DNA of 64,000 nt from positions 95,418,668-95,482,667 of the forward strand of contig NC_088203.1 of the NCBI RefSeq assembly GCF_037126465.1, given 5' to 3'. A model generated the notes under the pieces. That model was not told the DNA's origin. It saw only the letters and a list, made by a program, of their open reading frames with translations, and did no database searches. Made by a program: the position numbers and the translations under genes. Positions 11,817 through 24,700 of the stretch are shown piece after piece; positions within the stretch are counted from its first letter, which is position 1, and each line of letters opens with the position of its first letter. Origin of the DNA: Ornithodoros turicata (taxonomy: Eukaryota; Arthropoda; Arachnida; Ixodida; Argasidae).

Positions 11817-12693
11817 CAGGGTGTCCCAGAAAACGTGTCATTTAATTATAATAAAAAAACTACACCACCTAGAGTCATGCGGTCAATGGCATTTGTTCTT
11901 ACTGGGTTTTTGCCACCTCCTCATGTGAATGTCGTGTAACGTAAGTTTAATAATGTAAATTTTTGCGAGCTTAAGTCGGAAATTTGCCTAGTAAAGGTCA
12001 CTTTTTTACCCCACCAATGTGAAGAGCGTGTCTAATTTAGTGAAGTTAATGATAATTGACAGGGATATTTAGGAGCTATCCCATCGGAAAAAATAGCCGA
12101 ACATCATGCTCTACGGAGGTCGCACAGAATAGCGCACGATGAATTTTTCAGCGCAATCTTTGTCAGTCCGACGAAAGGAGGTTGAAAACCCAGCCCTCCC
12201 CGACATCGCAGAACGAGATAAAACAGGCACGGCTTATCACGTCCGACTTTCGCTGGGATAATGCTTTCCCTCTCCCAATTTTAGGAACTGTTACTTTTTC
12301 TACTATCACTCTGTGGGCTGGCTTCGGAACCTCCTTTCGTCGCACTGAGAGCGATTGCGCTCAAAAAGTCATCGCGCGCTATGGTCCGGTGCTCCGAAAA
12401 GCATGATATTCGGCTATTTTTTCCGATGGGATTGCTCGTGAATATCACTGTGAATTATCATGAATTTGAGTGAATTCGGCATGCTCTTCATATTGGTGTG
12501 GCAAAAAAGTGACCTCTACTTGGCAAATTTCCGAGTTCAGTTCGCAAATATTTACATAATTAAACTTGGAGTACATGACATTCACATTAGGAGTTGGCAA
12601 AAACCTAATAGGAACAAATGCTGTTGACCGCATGATTCTAGGTGACATAGTTTTTTTATTATAATTCAATTACATGTTTTCTGGGACACCCTG
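11817..12693. mobile_element. Palindromic Tc1/mariner-type MITE, 877 bp
   Basis: It is flanked by TA and bounded by inverted CAGGGTGTCCCAGAAAAC ends. The whole unit is close to an inverted repeat: motifs of the left half (GCCACCTC, AGGTCACTTTTTTACCCCACC, GCTATCCCATCGGAAAAAAT) return inverted on the right. It has no transposase. The open frames in it (such as 12163-12345) recur in the copy at 58 kb because the DNA is repeated, not because a protein is conserved. The ends suit mobilisation by an IS630/Tc1/mariner-type enzyme. Confidence 0.85.
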
Positions 12694-14878
12694 TATATGT
12701 AGAGGTATTAAGTTTTGTCACAGTCTCATATTGAGCGTACCACAAAAAAAAAAGAAAAAAAAGGGAAACAACAAACGGAGGGGGAGGGGGCGGTAGCGAA
12801 ACGGAATGGAAACGCACGCACACACACACACATAAATGGGATGATGATGTGGCGGGTCATTCTCCGCCGTTATGGCGGTACACTGCCCCATTGCGCAATA
12901 GAAACGCAAACAACAATGGTGGTAACAGAAATTGAAACACAAACAAATATGGGCCAGCAACGGAGGCGGTAACGGACACGAAAAGTATTCCTTTACCCTT
13001 CCCTGTTGTTCAAGCATAAAGATCGTTCGGGGTGTCTGCTATTCTTTCTTCTAAGGCACATCCTTAAATGATTTTGATGTTTACTTGAATGAATTTTGCC
13101 TATACTGCACATAATGCTTTAAACGCTCGTTGTGTCTCGCAGTCGCACTATATAAAGAAAATTGGTTGCCTCCCATGAACATACGTTCAAAACATATTCA
13201 CATGTCACGTCGTGACTTCCCCCCTCCTCCGACATGAAGCGCATATCCTATAATTACGCCATTTCCAAACTAGCCGAATGACTGGTTAGGAACATTATGC
13301 CATCCACAGTTGTTCAATAATAGATTGTTAACTGCACAGCAAAGCAACGGATGACATACTGCCACGCACCGTTTTAGATTCACTAAGGTGCTCTTAATTG
13401 CGGCTGCGTCTATGGAACGTCGGTAGACACATTATACTGCTTACTTACGGACAGAGACGCGGGTAGCCGCGCGGTTGTATCTTCATTTTATCCGCGCGGG
13501 TAAGAAAACGTTCGATTTCCATCCGCCAATCAAGATGCACGAATGTAACCGCATCTGCGCACACCTGCAGCAACGACATCGTCTGGATGAGTGTTGAACC
13601 TGAAGTTGGCTTCGGTGCATAACATGCTTGCGTTGAGGGAAACCCGTTATGTGTGTAACGAGATTTGCGGCTCGACGTATTTGTCAGGTGGTGAAGTAGG
13701 ACAGAAGCTTCTCTTGGAGATACTGTGTGTCTTGTCTTCAGTTCTCCTTGTCTCGGCTTTTTATCTGCTTGGAGACTTCTCTCTCTGTTTGTTTGTATCA
13801 GTATCATAAGCTTTACCGCTACACTTGCGCAAACACTCCGCGCTCGTGTTTATGGAATATACGTTGAATTCCGTACAGTATCCAGTACAGGGTACGTTGC
13901 ATTCCAAGGGATAAGTCTCAGCCTCATCCTCGGCGAACGCAATCGCCGTCCTTGAACAGAGACTGCTATACTGTAGCCGAAATACACACCACTTATCGCT
14001 TGTCGTAGCACAGTACAAAACACTGTGAAATGTGCCAACGCATTAAACAGTCTGTTCACGATTCAATCGCAAAACGTTTCGTGACAAATTTCGAAGGGCT
14101 GTTATATACGCAGGATAGAGGACGCATCTGAGTCTCCATTATAGCCAGCTACACGAGAACGTCGTAGGAATTCACGAGAGGCATAAACGCGGCAATATCG
14201 ACGCTATAAACCTAACAGGACCATAGGAAACTCGGAGCGTACTACTATATACACAATAACGGCGAGGCCGAATAGCCCGAGGACAATGGGTTTGGAAAAT
14301 GTCCCCGGGGAATATCGCGCCGCAACAGGAAATAAATGTGCGCCTTCCTCTCCGGGGAAATACAGCAGAAGACGTCCTTCCTGACGATCGTCTGCTTTCT
14401 CGGTTTATTCGGAAGCCTCCAGAATGGGATCGGATGCCGCAGACGGCATCAGTGACGTTTTTCGTGTATCTCGTTTATGTGGGTCAAGTACTGGGAAATG
14501 CACTTGCGATAAACAATATGAAATGATCTAACACATAGGGGTGGTCGAAAAGGAGGACAACGACTCACAAAAATTAATAATAATAAAAAAGGGGAAATAC
14601 GACACTTTAACTCTGCGCAAAGCTCCTGCGTCTTGGTGGCATATATATATATTATTCAAGGACAAAATCTGTATACGCCCATCGGAACACTCACGCTACT
14701 GGAAGTTGCGGATCTTATACATTTGCGTTTTACCTGATAACTTACGTGCTACGCAAAAGCCTTTTATGCATAATAAAGAGAAGAAGAAAAAAGAGTTATA
14801 TGCTGATGCCGTGTTGATGAACGGGTTTTACTTATCATCGTGCCGTATGGTTTTGTCGACCAACGAATAATACACTGG
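12694..14878. other. Low-complexity stretch, then gene-free DNA
   Basis: 12730-12990 is purine-rich low complexity with A-runs, a (CA)n tract near 12817-12831 and GAAACGCAAACA-like words. 13000-14878 has no supported gene. An (AT)n tract sits near 14641-14653. Confidence 0.45.
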
Positions 14879-14879
14879 C

Positions 14880-15016
14880 GACGAGGATGGGATTTGAACC
14901 CACGCGGGCAAAGCATACACAAACACAACACGACACAACACAACACAACACAACATATGCGTGAAACAGCAAGTTAATTGTTCTTAGCGGCCATTCGCCA
15001 TGGGAAGAAGAAGAAC
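14880..15016. repeat. tRNA-like B-box (minus) and GAA-tailed fragment (plus)
   Basis: GGGATTTGAACCCACGCG at 14889-14906 is an inverted B box, followed by an (AACAC)n-like tail to about 14955, so a tRNA-derived SINE head lies on the minus strand. Next to it, TTAGCGGCCATTCGCCATGG with GAAGAAGAAG (14983-15014) is the 3' end of a GAA-tailed unit. Confidence 0.5.
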
Positions 15017-15490
15017 GTGTGCTTAGGACGGTTGCGCCTTTAGGTGATAAATCCAATTGAACCGTGTAATATTGACGGATCTGAGGATACGATTGGTTGG
15101 AAGCAGAAATTAGCCGCATAATAGACACGCTTTGAATAAGCTAATCAACACTTCACTTTGATATTGTATTGCACGTTGTTTCGAATCAATCAACCGTCAC
15201 TTTGAATTGCGCGAGTCATTGTGGTTCTAAAATACACCCAATGGCACTGCCCGCCGTATTCATTGTCAGTATAGCTGATTCTCTTTCAGCAGCTCCACTT
15301 TACCGGACGCAAAACACAACAAGAATTCGTATAATGTCCTCAACAAAATAGCAAAGAAATACGCTCAAACTCAAACAAGGAACCCAGAAAACATGTCTCT
15401 ACATAGCACCTAAAGTTCTGTTATTTGCTTTTGTATATGTGTGTGTATGTAATGGAAGCAACATCAATAAAAAGAAAGAAAAAAAAAGGT
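15017..15490. other. No gene seen
   Basis: Only short frames are present. An A-rich end with AATAAAAAGAAAG near 15465-15487 looks like the tail of an old insertion. Confidence 0.4.
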
Positions 15491-15534
15491 TATCACATGG
15501 GCCTAATGTGGCTGTGACCCACGCCTATGACCCT

Positions 15535-15661
15535 CATCTGGTACTGGCCAATCGCCCTTAGTGGATAACGGCCATTTCCCCGAGGATGAAGAAGAAGAAG
15601 AATAAGATGTGGCTGTGGGCACGGAAAACGGCCATTCTCCGTGGGACGAAGAAGAAGAAGG
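15535..15661 (+). repeat. Two GAA-tailed SINE-like 3' ends
   Basis: One unit has TGGCCAATCGCCCTTAGTGG and GGCCATTTCCCC with (GAA)n to about 15602. A second, shorter one repeats CGGCCATTCTCCGTGGGACG with (GAA)n to 15661. Confidence 0.6.
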
Positions 15662-16546
15662 CAGAAGCCACTTTTTGGGTGGAGCGCGCGGGTGCCATCA
15701 CGTGCATTTGTCTTCGAGAAGTCGTGCAGGAGGTAATTTGCAGCAACCCTTAGAAGGCAACCCAAGATGACCGGAAGACGCAGGTCCCATTCTGGATCCG
15801 GCGATAATGAGGACGTAAGCACAAAACTAGTATCATGGGGCGTAAGGTACACTTATTCACCTTTTAGCGTCCTCTGTCAAAGAAGGTTAGACTTCTGGGA
15901 AAATACAACCACATTACGCGTTGAAGGCCAACCATATGCAGTGAAGCCTCCCTACCTTGGAGACCCGCGTGCAGCCGAAATGTGTCCTACTTAGGGAGGT
16001 GTCCGAGCTACAGAATATGAGGGAAACAAAAAATAAAGATCACAGCTGCGTTGCCAGAAATGTCCCCCTTCGTCAATGCATGGTCATTAGTGGTACCCGG
16101 TACATGTCTACCCACTTTCACCGATAATTATTGCTAATTTTGGTAGATTCGATTCTGTGTGGATTGCACTCAATCTCATTACATTTGGAGCTTTTCGAGC
16201 AGCGTGCAGCTTGCTTGAGAGTTTAAACCCACTTGGAATTAAGCTGAGAGACTTTGCGTTCTGAGTCTTTGAAGCGTCAGCCCACTTTTGGTTGCTTTGG
16301 TACAGTGCACGTCAAGGGTCCAGATAAACCGAAGACAAGTGCTCACACAAAAGGACAGAACTTTGCAATGTAGATTGGCAGTACCCCTTTTTGAACTCCA
16401 AAAACTGAAACAACAAAATGCTGACACCAGTATAAGAAGGAAAAAAAAAAAAAAGGTGAAAGTCAAGGGCACTGGTTCATTTTGGGTCTTCTCGGCGCAA
16501 AAATGAACTTCACCTCATAGCACGCAGTAGCACGCCGTAGTACTAC

Positions 16547-16715
16547 AGTAAAACCTTTAAAGTCGGACAACTCCCCATGTCGGACAAGATTTCATTGCAC
16601 CGGCAGGCTCCCATTCAAAATACATGTGGACGAAATTCTCTGTCGGACACCTCCCCATCCCGGAAGTAGGACAGGGTTTTCCCTGCAAAGTCGGACAGAA
16701 GCCTGGCCAAATTAT
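16547..16715. repeat. Possible pogo/Tigger-like terminal fragment
   Basis: CAGTAAAACCTTTAAAGTCG at 16544-16563 starts a stretch in which GTCGGACA recurs four times. A CAGT start followed by such repeats is typical of pogo/Tigger-type ends. No partner end or transposase was found, so the family is a guess. Confidence 0.35.
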
Positions 16716-16723
16716 CTCAATCT

Positions 16724-16942
16724 CACACTCTTAAAAATGAACTTCACCTCATAGCACGCTCCCAGCCAACCATCATCTCAAATGATATCGTTATCGCCCT
16801 TTTTTGTGACACTTATGATGTTCATAATTGTCACAAAAAAGGCCCGCCTCCCGTTTTCAACAAACCAGGACAGATAACGATATCATTCGAGATTATGGTT
16901 GGCTCAGCGTGCTATGCAGTGAAGTTCATTTTTAAGAGTGTG
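16724..16942. mobile_element. Inverted-repeat MITE (CACTCTTAAAAATG family), reference copy
   Basis: About 219 bp, bounded by inverted CACACTCTTAAAAATGAACT ends. The arms match nearly along their whole length (CATAGCACGCT, AGCCAACCATCATCTC, AATGATATCGTTATC, TTTTTTGTGACA against their inverses), so it is almost one large palindrome. No coding capacity. Further copies lie at 21472-21962, 22229-22415, 22478-22714, 23237-23452, 23515-24109, 24243-24452, 24560-24783, 35088-35691 and 40611-40722. Confidence 0.85.
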
Positions 16943-17029
16943 GCAGCGAGGTGTTGGGGGCCTTCTGCTTCGCCATGATACTGTGAGGCTGGTTATTCTT
17001 CGTCGCATGTCCGCAAGCATGAATGAACA

Positions 17030-17230
17030 TTCTCATGAGTGAGTTTTACTCATGCTCAACTTCTTGTTTGCTCATTCATGCTCACGAGTGACTTTTGCTC
17101 ATGGTCATATTCTAGTTTGCTCACTCACACCCTGCTCAGGTGTCCTTTTGCTCACTCATCTTGCAGTCAGCTCCACGTTTGCCCACTCATCCTCAGCTCG
17201 TTCGCTACATTATTAAGCACGAGTGAGTTT
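17030..17230. repeat. Degenerate tandem repeat (GCTCACTCATGCTC-like)
   Basis: Words such as TTGCTCACTCA, TGCTCACGAGTGA and GAGTGAGTTTTGC recur irregularly over 200 bp. It looks like a decayed minisatellite. A frame runs through it but reflects the repeat. Confidence 0.5.
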
Positions 17231-18470
17231 TGCAGAGGTATGCTCAGCGGCACTGGAGCCGTCATTTCGTGGGTCACAGAACACAACGTTTCGCCATCGC
17301 TGAGGTTCTCGTTGTAATCTCATCTAACAGCGTAGAAGGAAAGAGGTTATCAGGATTCCTCTTCGAACAGCCTGTGGCTTCTGATCAAGCCACCCCAACT
17401 TCCTCTCAGGGTTGTCTGAGCATCCACTTCTCATCTTCAAATGTTCGAGGCTCCACCTAAGACGTCGTTAGTCTGAGAAAATGCAGCAGCTGCTGTCAGG
17501 CAGTGTGGGATGAGATGGGATGACACTTGGCCTTCTCACACTTAGCTCTCTGTTGTTCACGAACTAGGATGTCGTGAACGGTTGTCCACCCCTAGAGTTT
17601 GAGTACATTATGACTTGGATCCTGTGTGCGAGGACGACCGCACTGCGGTTGGTCACTGAGACTAAGGTTGCTATGCTCTAAGCGGAAATACTATAGAACC
17701 TCACCATCGGCAAAGGAGGTGACTTACGTCTTCAGGGCAATTAACTCGCAATGAACACAAAGTGTGAGAACGGTAGGAAATGAAATATGACAGGACAGAA
17801 GAAACGATAACGCCTTCTATAACAGACTGTTGGTGAATTCGAAGCAAATTTTCCCCCACGACCCAGTATAGGTGAAGTGCCTTCTGCTGGCGGTGTCCCC
17901 AATGGAATGACACCTGCCCTTGCCGGGAGCAAAGCGCGTCTCGCACACTGTACGGCGAAGCAATCCGGGTTTCTTTCCTGGAATTCCACTGACTACGACG
18001 TGTACATAGCGACGTATGGCCACTTCATGAATCCTCAGAATCACAACACGCTACAGATTGTAGTAATCGTATAAGTTTGGCGCTACCAACAATACGATCT
18101 CGGAAGAACTCTCTGACATTTTAGAATAAATAACCAACCTGTCCAGATCTTAACCTCGTTCAGCTTGGTCTCTGACGTTACCCCGCTTATTTGTCGCGCA
18201 CATAGATGTTCTCTCCCGTTCAGTCCGTCTTGTCCGATGCGAATTGGCGGATCAAAAATGTATTGCCCTTTGCCTCTACCCCCAGAGAGGTACAGCACAC
18301 TTCACGCATGACCTGGTTCTGCCGATTGCATAATTTGAGCACTTTCCCGGAGCTGAACGTTGACCCAGCTCTGCCAATAAAATCCGTGCCATGTTTCTCA
18401 GAAACAGGGAGAAAGACCCAATACAAAAAATTTCATCTTGTAACGCTATGTGTCCAATAATTATCGACAG
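17231..18470. other. Upstream region of the M13 gene, no exon recognised
   Basis: The initiating exon of the peptidase gene should lie here or further upstream, but no reading frame shows a convincing start plus donor. A stretch at 18124-18180 resembles one at 20086-20140 inside the gene (AACCTG, CTTAACCTCGTTC-like words), so an old repeat is present. Confidence 0.4.
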
Positions 18471-18703
18471 AGCACTCCAGCCTCTCATCCCACCGTCCTT
18501 CTGTCCGCCAAGATTGAAGCCCTTCTCGGCGTCAAAGTGGTCCTTGTGGTAGGCCTCATGATATATGTGATCCTGACGCCCGTAAAGCGTATGCCAGGCA
18601 GGGGAAAATTGGAGGAATGCGACGACATCCGTTGCTACGACATTCGTCGCCAGATGCTCACCACGATGAATCTCTCTGTTGATCCCTGCGACGACTTCTA
18701 CAG
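18471..18703 (+). CDS. M13 homologue, first recognised exon
   Basis: The exon starts after a possible acceptor, TTATCGACAG. It encodes a short cytoplasmic part, a hydrophobic anchor (VKVVLVVGLMIYVIL), then cysteines and NLSVDPCDDFY, the classic M13 start of the ectodomain. It ends inside a codon before GTACACTG. The true start may be an upstream exon; the only in-frame ATG before the ectodomain lies inside the anchor (18558). Confidence 0.75.
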
Positions 18704-21700
18704 GTACACTGACGTCAAAACAGTCCATCACTGGGGTTAATGAAATATATTGTTTTGACTCGTAGCTTTGTGTGCGGCCAATGGTCCGAATGGCATCCAG
18801 GTATCCCCGACCAGATAGAGCTGATGCAGAACTACGTGAATGAGTTGGTGCGCGACAGCATCAAGAACTATAATGGCAACGCGAAGGATCCCGATGGACC
18901 CCTTGACAAAGCAGTCCTCCTCTACACGCAGTGCACGCATATTTTCCTTGAGGTTTGTAACTATTCAGTGATTGCTGTCAAAATGTTTACTTCTTTGCGT
19001 TCGGAGCTCTGGAGCTTTCAGGCTTCATGAGTGCGTTGTGTCAAATGTGCTGATACACTTTAACGGTTGAAACGGGCGACATGTACGCCTCAACAATTAG
19101 ATATATTTCAGGTAAAGCTCTCTGCACGTACACGTGGATGTGGCAAAGAAGCGAGATCATATGTCTTCTCTTGTGGGTTATATTTCGCGTGTATTTAGTA
19201 CACTATAGCTGAGTTTCCTACTTACAACACCGCTTGACCACGGGTGGCACTGTTAGCTAACTAGAGAGCTGCGAGACTGGACTTGTTTCTTTCTCTCACA
19301 TGTGAAGTGATGTCCAGATGATGCCCTGACCTCCGTATAAACCTTTGTTAAAGAGACTTCACCACAGTGCAAATCAGTATGTGCATTGTAGAGCTTTTAG
19401 AAAGAAAAGAATGGGTGTCAACCATAGCAGGACTCGAAGGATATGAAACAACATCTCTGGTAACTCTTCACCATTCAATGAAATGGCAGGGAAAAGAGCA
19501 GACGACCGCATTGCGCCAGTTCCTCCATGACTTGGGCATGTCCTGGCCGAACACTACCCTCTCGAACGCGACACTCGTGGACGTGCTCGTGTCCCTGTCG
19601 CTCTCCTGGCTCCTGCCAGTGCTCGTCAACGTTGACTTGGTTCCTGACACTCCGACGAAGCGCATCATTAGCATCGGCACGGACAGGAGACACGAGCAGT
19701 GGCTCAGCCATAGAGCGAACTATCTGGACGGTCACAAGACACAGCGTGTTATCATGGAGTTCGCCGAAGCTATCAGTGGGGGCTGCGCCTCCGATTATGC
19801 AGACTTCGCCAATGAAGTTCTGCGTGCAGACGTTGACATTGCGGTAAGAACGTGCGGGCACTGCAGTGTCAATGATTCTGTCGTTGTAGATGTGTCATAT
19901 CGCCCATGTCAGTTCAAATATGTACGAAAGTGCGATTACTGGCTGGTCAAGGGGGCATCAAATGGTAATGACAACGAACAAACAAATAGCGACAAACTCA
20001 TTCACTCAGTGCAGTCGTTGGTTGTCGTTGCTTGTACCGTCCTTTGACCCCTTATTTACCCAGTACTGAGGTTTTATCGATTTTAAAATGAATAACTAAC
20101 CTGCACGAATTTTAACCTTGTTCGTCTCTACGGCTTCCGATAGTCATTGGTGGACTACGTCACTTCTAGGTGGTGTTGGACGTACATTTTGGCTTCTTGA
20201 GGAGGAAAGACGAGGGAAAAGTCTAATTTGCGATTTCCCTCTCGCTTTAGTCATGGTTTTGGTGGGGAGGGGAACGAAAAAAGATGGCGCCATTAAAAGC
20301 TCATGTATTCCTTTGAGAACGCCGACATTTAATAGTTTGAAGTGACATGGAAGTACAGAGGCGGAAGAATTAAGTGGCCAGCAGACTGAGAACCAGCCAT
20401 GACGCATATGCTCATTGCAGTCTTTGAGTAGTATGTGCTGTCCACTTCGTTCCGTCTCTGTCCTTCCGCGTTTCCTCGAATTCGAGGAAACGCGGTACCA
20501 CACGCTTTACCACAGTATTTCCCTACACTCTCCTATTTTCCCCAATTTTTAACCTTTTCCGTATCTTCTCTCCTCCTGTCTGCGAGGATTTACACCGTCC
20601 CAAAGCTTCAAAACTGACTCTTTCCTGTTCCTCTCCACTGACATCGGCATCCGAAATTCATTCGCGAGCTCCGTCCCTATATGCAATTTTTGTCCATGAA
20701 TATGATGCTGGGACAACGGCTACAGAAATCCAGGTGAATATATTGCAAATTTTATTGGGTCTCCAGGTCCGTTGGGTATTAGGCACTATCCAACGTGAAA
20801 CCCCACAACGGCTCACCTTCGCAGACCTGGACGCTATGAACCACAGTTCGGCGGTTTGGTTGTCCGCTATAAATGCCAACCTGCCTAACGACACCGCGAT
20901 GACTCCGACGGATGAGTTCCTGCTCGTCGACGAAGAGGTGCTCTATTTCATTGAGGAATTTCAACGGGACTACAATGAGGAGACCAGCCTGGCAGTCGTC
21001 GGCTTCTATGCCCTCGTCCAGCTTGCCGTGGTCTCTTCATACCAAATGACTGACGCCTTGTTTGGTCGGCCCTATGACAAGACTGTGCCACTGGACTACG
21101 TGGCATACAACTGCATTCGGGTCGCTTCAGACGTCACCTCATTTGCTGTCGCTCAGCTAGCGTTCGGAAAAGTTCTCAAGGCCGAGGATCTTGATGAGGT
21201 CAGTTGTTGAATCTCTTGAAATCAACCATCCCCTTACTATCACCACTTACTAATCACCTTACCTTAATCACCTTAAAATGGATGCGACACTTCGTAGGTC
21301 CGAAGCAGAGGTGATGGAAATCACTTTTATTTTTGTAATATTACTGTTACTTACTACAGTTTTGCAAAGTAACACATTACATTACTCAGCACTTTTTGTG
21401 CTTTACAAAACATTACTAATGCTATTTCGTCAAGTAATAACATTACTCTGGCATCACACTTTCCTACAACCTTAAAAATGAACTTCACCACATAGCACAC
21501 TCCTAGCCAACCATCATCTCGAATGATATCGTTATCTGCCCTGGGGGCTTAATCGCTTCATCGTCGTTACAGTCGTTACAAGGTAACGAGTGGCGGGAAA
21601 TTCAAAAAGGTGGGCACGTGACACATTGCGCGTGACGTATACCACGGCCTTCACGAATTTAGCGAAGAGCACCGTGCACATGTTTTATCACGTGCCCACC

Positions 21701-24700
21701 TTTTTAAATTTCCCGCCCGCCTTTTTGAATTTCCCGCCACTCGTTAGCTTGTAACGACCGTAACGACGATGAAGCGATTAAGCCCCCTGATTTGTGGAAA
21801 ACGGGAGACGTACGCCTTTTCTGTGACACTTATGCTGTTCATAATTATCACAGAAAAGGCGTACGCCTCCCGTTTTCAATAAATCACGGCAGATCACGAT
21901 ATCATTCGAGGTTATGGTTAGCTAGGAGCGTGCTATGCGGAGAAGTTCATTTTTAAGAGTGTAGAAGTCTCCATCACAGTCCTATCTCTGTTTGAATTCA
22001 TAACCACTGGCCTTAGACAACGCGTGCATTTTTAACCAGATAATGAATGATGTCACTCACAATACATTACTTGGCCGAAATGTCATGGCATTTGATCACG
22101 CAGTCATTACTTCTCCACAAAATATAATGCATTACCTTTTAATGAATCAATCCCCATCTGTGGTCCCAAGCTAGACGTCCCACCAGATTAATGTAGACCT
22201 GAATGGACGCGAACCTGCGTTCCTCCAACTCTCTTAAAAATGAACTTCACCTCATTCCGTTCACACCGTTCTCGACCGTGATTTGTCTAAAACGGGAGGT
22301 GCGGCCTTTTTTGTATCACTTTATCAAAAAAAAGGTGCACTCCTGCTGTTTTCAACAAATCAGGGGAGAGAAGGATGTCATTCGAGATGATGGTTGGTTA
22401 GGAGGTGAAGTTGCTGACATTCTGTCTAATGCATTGTCTAATAAGTTTGCCGTGTGGCTGCACTCTTATATCAAAGCTTCATCACATAGCACACTGAAGG
22501 TCAACCATTGTACAGAGTGATATACTTCTATTACTCTTGCTTTGTGGAAAGCGCGGGGCGCACGCCTCTTTATGAAAATTGGCATTTCTGTATAAGTGTC
22601 ACAAAAAGGCATACACCCCCGTTTTCAACAAATCCGGGCAGACAACGACATCATTCGGGATGATGGTTGGCTAGGAGCGTGCTAGATGGTGAAACTCATT
22701 TTTAAAAGTGTAGGGTATAAGGCTAATTCACACGTGAGTTTCAAAAAACGGCGCCACCTCAGTGTGTTACGAGACTATCGACTCTGAAACACCTTCGAAT
22801 GCAGGTACAGAAATTGGTGGATGCCATGAACGAGCAAATGGCCGCCGTCTACGAATCCAGAGACAACGAGACCGTCCACATGATCCGCTCTCTGCGAACC
22901 GTGGTGGCTTGGCCTCCGGGTCTCAATGGCACGGAGAACCAGGACAAGTTCTACTCGTACCTCCCAAAATTTCAGGAACCTGTAGCGAAATTCTACTTGA
23001 ACTCATTATATGGGCTGCGTAATCGAGAAAAGAAAGAGTTGAAGCGTAGCAATCAAAACCCGGTCTTCTACGACGAAGACCAAATCACCGTGCTCCTTAG
23101 GGCTGAGCCTGGTTATGATCCTCCTCGCAACGAGCTCCTGGTTCCTCCAGCAGCGATCGTGCCGCCCTTGTTCCTATCGGGACATCCGGCGTTCAGCTAC
23201 GGTGCTTTAGGTAAAGTACTGCTCCTTTACTCATATACTCTTAGAAATGGACTTCACCGCATAGCACACTCCTAGCCAACCATAATCTCGAATGATATCA
23301 TTATCAGCTCTGATTTGTTGAAAACGGGAGCCGTACACCTTTTTTGTGACAATTATGAACAGCATAAGTGTCACAAAAAAGGCGTATGCCTTTCGTGATG
23401 ATGGTTGGCTAGGAGCGTGCTATGCGGTGAAGTTCTGCCTTAAGGAGTGTAAGGTTCAATGGGCGATCCTTGCAGCTCATTATCAACAGGGTGCATTCTC
23501 AAAGCAGACGTGGGGGTGAACTTCACCACATGACACGGTACTAACCAACCACCATCCAGAACGACATCGTTCTGCACCATGACTGGTTAAAAGCAATAGG
23601 CGCATGCTTTTTCGTGACTCGAGGACATCCTCACGGAAGATTCTATAGTGGAAGAAAAAGCGAAAACACTGCTCACGGAACCGAATTTCCGTCCCGTGTT
23701 ATATGTTGAGCACTCACTAGGTGCAGGAATATTGGGAGTGGCGTACTGCGCACTTAACCAGAAGACACTTAGCAGACGACGCCGTCAGCGTCCTTTCCTG
23801 TCGTCTGCTACGGCATATATTGTGGTTGTGTCGCACGGTTAGCAGCATGGTTAGCAGTGTACATGAAGACACGACCTTGAACGCTCGTGATCACGTGAAA
23901 ACAAAGCTATGACGTTTTTCGCACCTTTTTCTTCTTTTTTTTTCCACTGGAGTGTTGAGGAATATAGTTAATCTGAATTACACAGATAGTATGCAGTCAC
24001 GTTAATTGCCACAAAAAGGCGTACGCCCCGTACTTCCATAAATCAGGAGTGATAACGGTATCATTCCATGCAATGGTTGGCCTTCACCGTGCTATGCGGT
24101 GAAGTTCTGTGGCTCTATTCTCTGTGGTTCTGAACTGTGGTATGGCATCAACCAGGCTATGTACAATGTGTTTCATCCTGTACTTTTTTTTAAACCCTTG
24201 GCACTGCCTTCAAGTTGTGTTCTGTTTGCACTCCATATACTACTCTTAAAACAGAACTTCACCACATAACACGGTGAAGACCAACCACTGCGCAGAATGA
24301 TACCGTGAAATTGCGGGGAGTACACCATTTTGTGACAATAAGTGCCACAGAAAGACGTACGCCTCCCGTTTCCAACAAATGGAGGAGGTTTGATGTCATT
24401 CGGAGATGATGAATGGCTGGAAGTGTGTTATGCAGTGAAGTTCCGTTTCAAGAGCCTACGCTCTGAAAACAGAACAATGACAAAAAAAAAAAAAAAGCGT
24501 AAGTAAGAGAGGAATGTGTTCCCGCCACTGGCACTCGTTGATTTTGTAAAATGCCGTATTTCAGTTCACTGCATAACACGCTGACAACCAATCGTCATTC
24601 AGAACGTGGTTCACTTTCCTGACTTGTTGAAAACGGGAAGGGTACGCCTTTTTGTGACACTCATGCAGTTACGTCAGTTATCACAAGGAAGCGTACGCCC

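Noticed and set aside
12163..12406. Similar peptides encoded here and at 58412-58844
   Set aside because: Both are inside copies of the same MITE, on opposite strands of its palindrome; the resemblance is repeat identity, not protein conservation.
23648..23842. Candidate extra M13 exon between exons 5 and 6
   Set aside because: No M13 motif, no suitable splice pair, and it lies inside a MITE interruption. The missing HExxH is not found in any frame of the intron.
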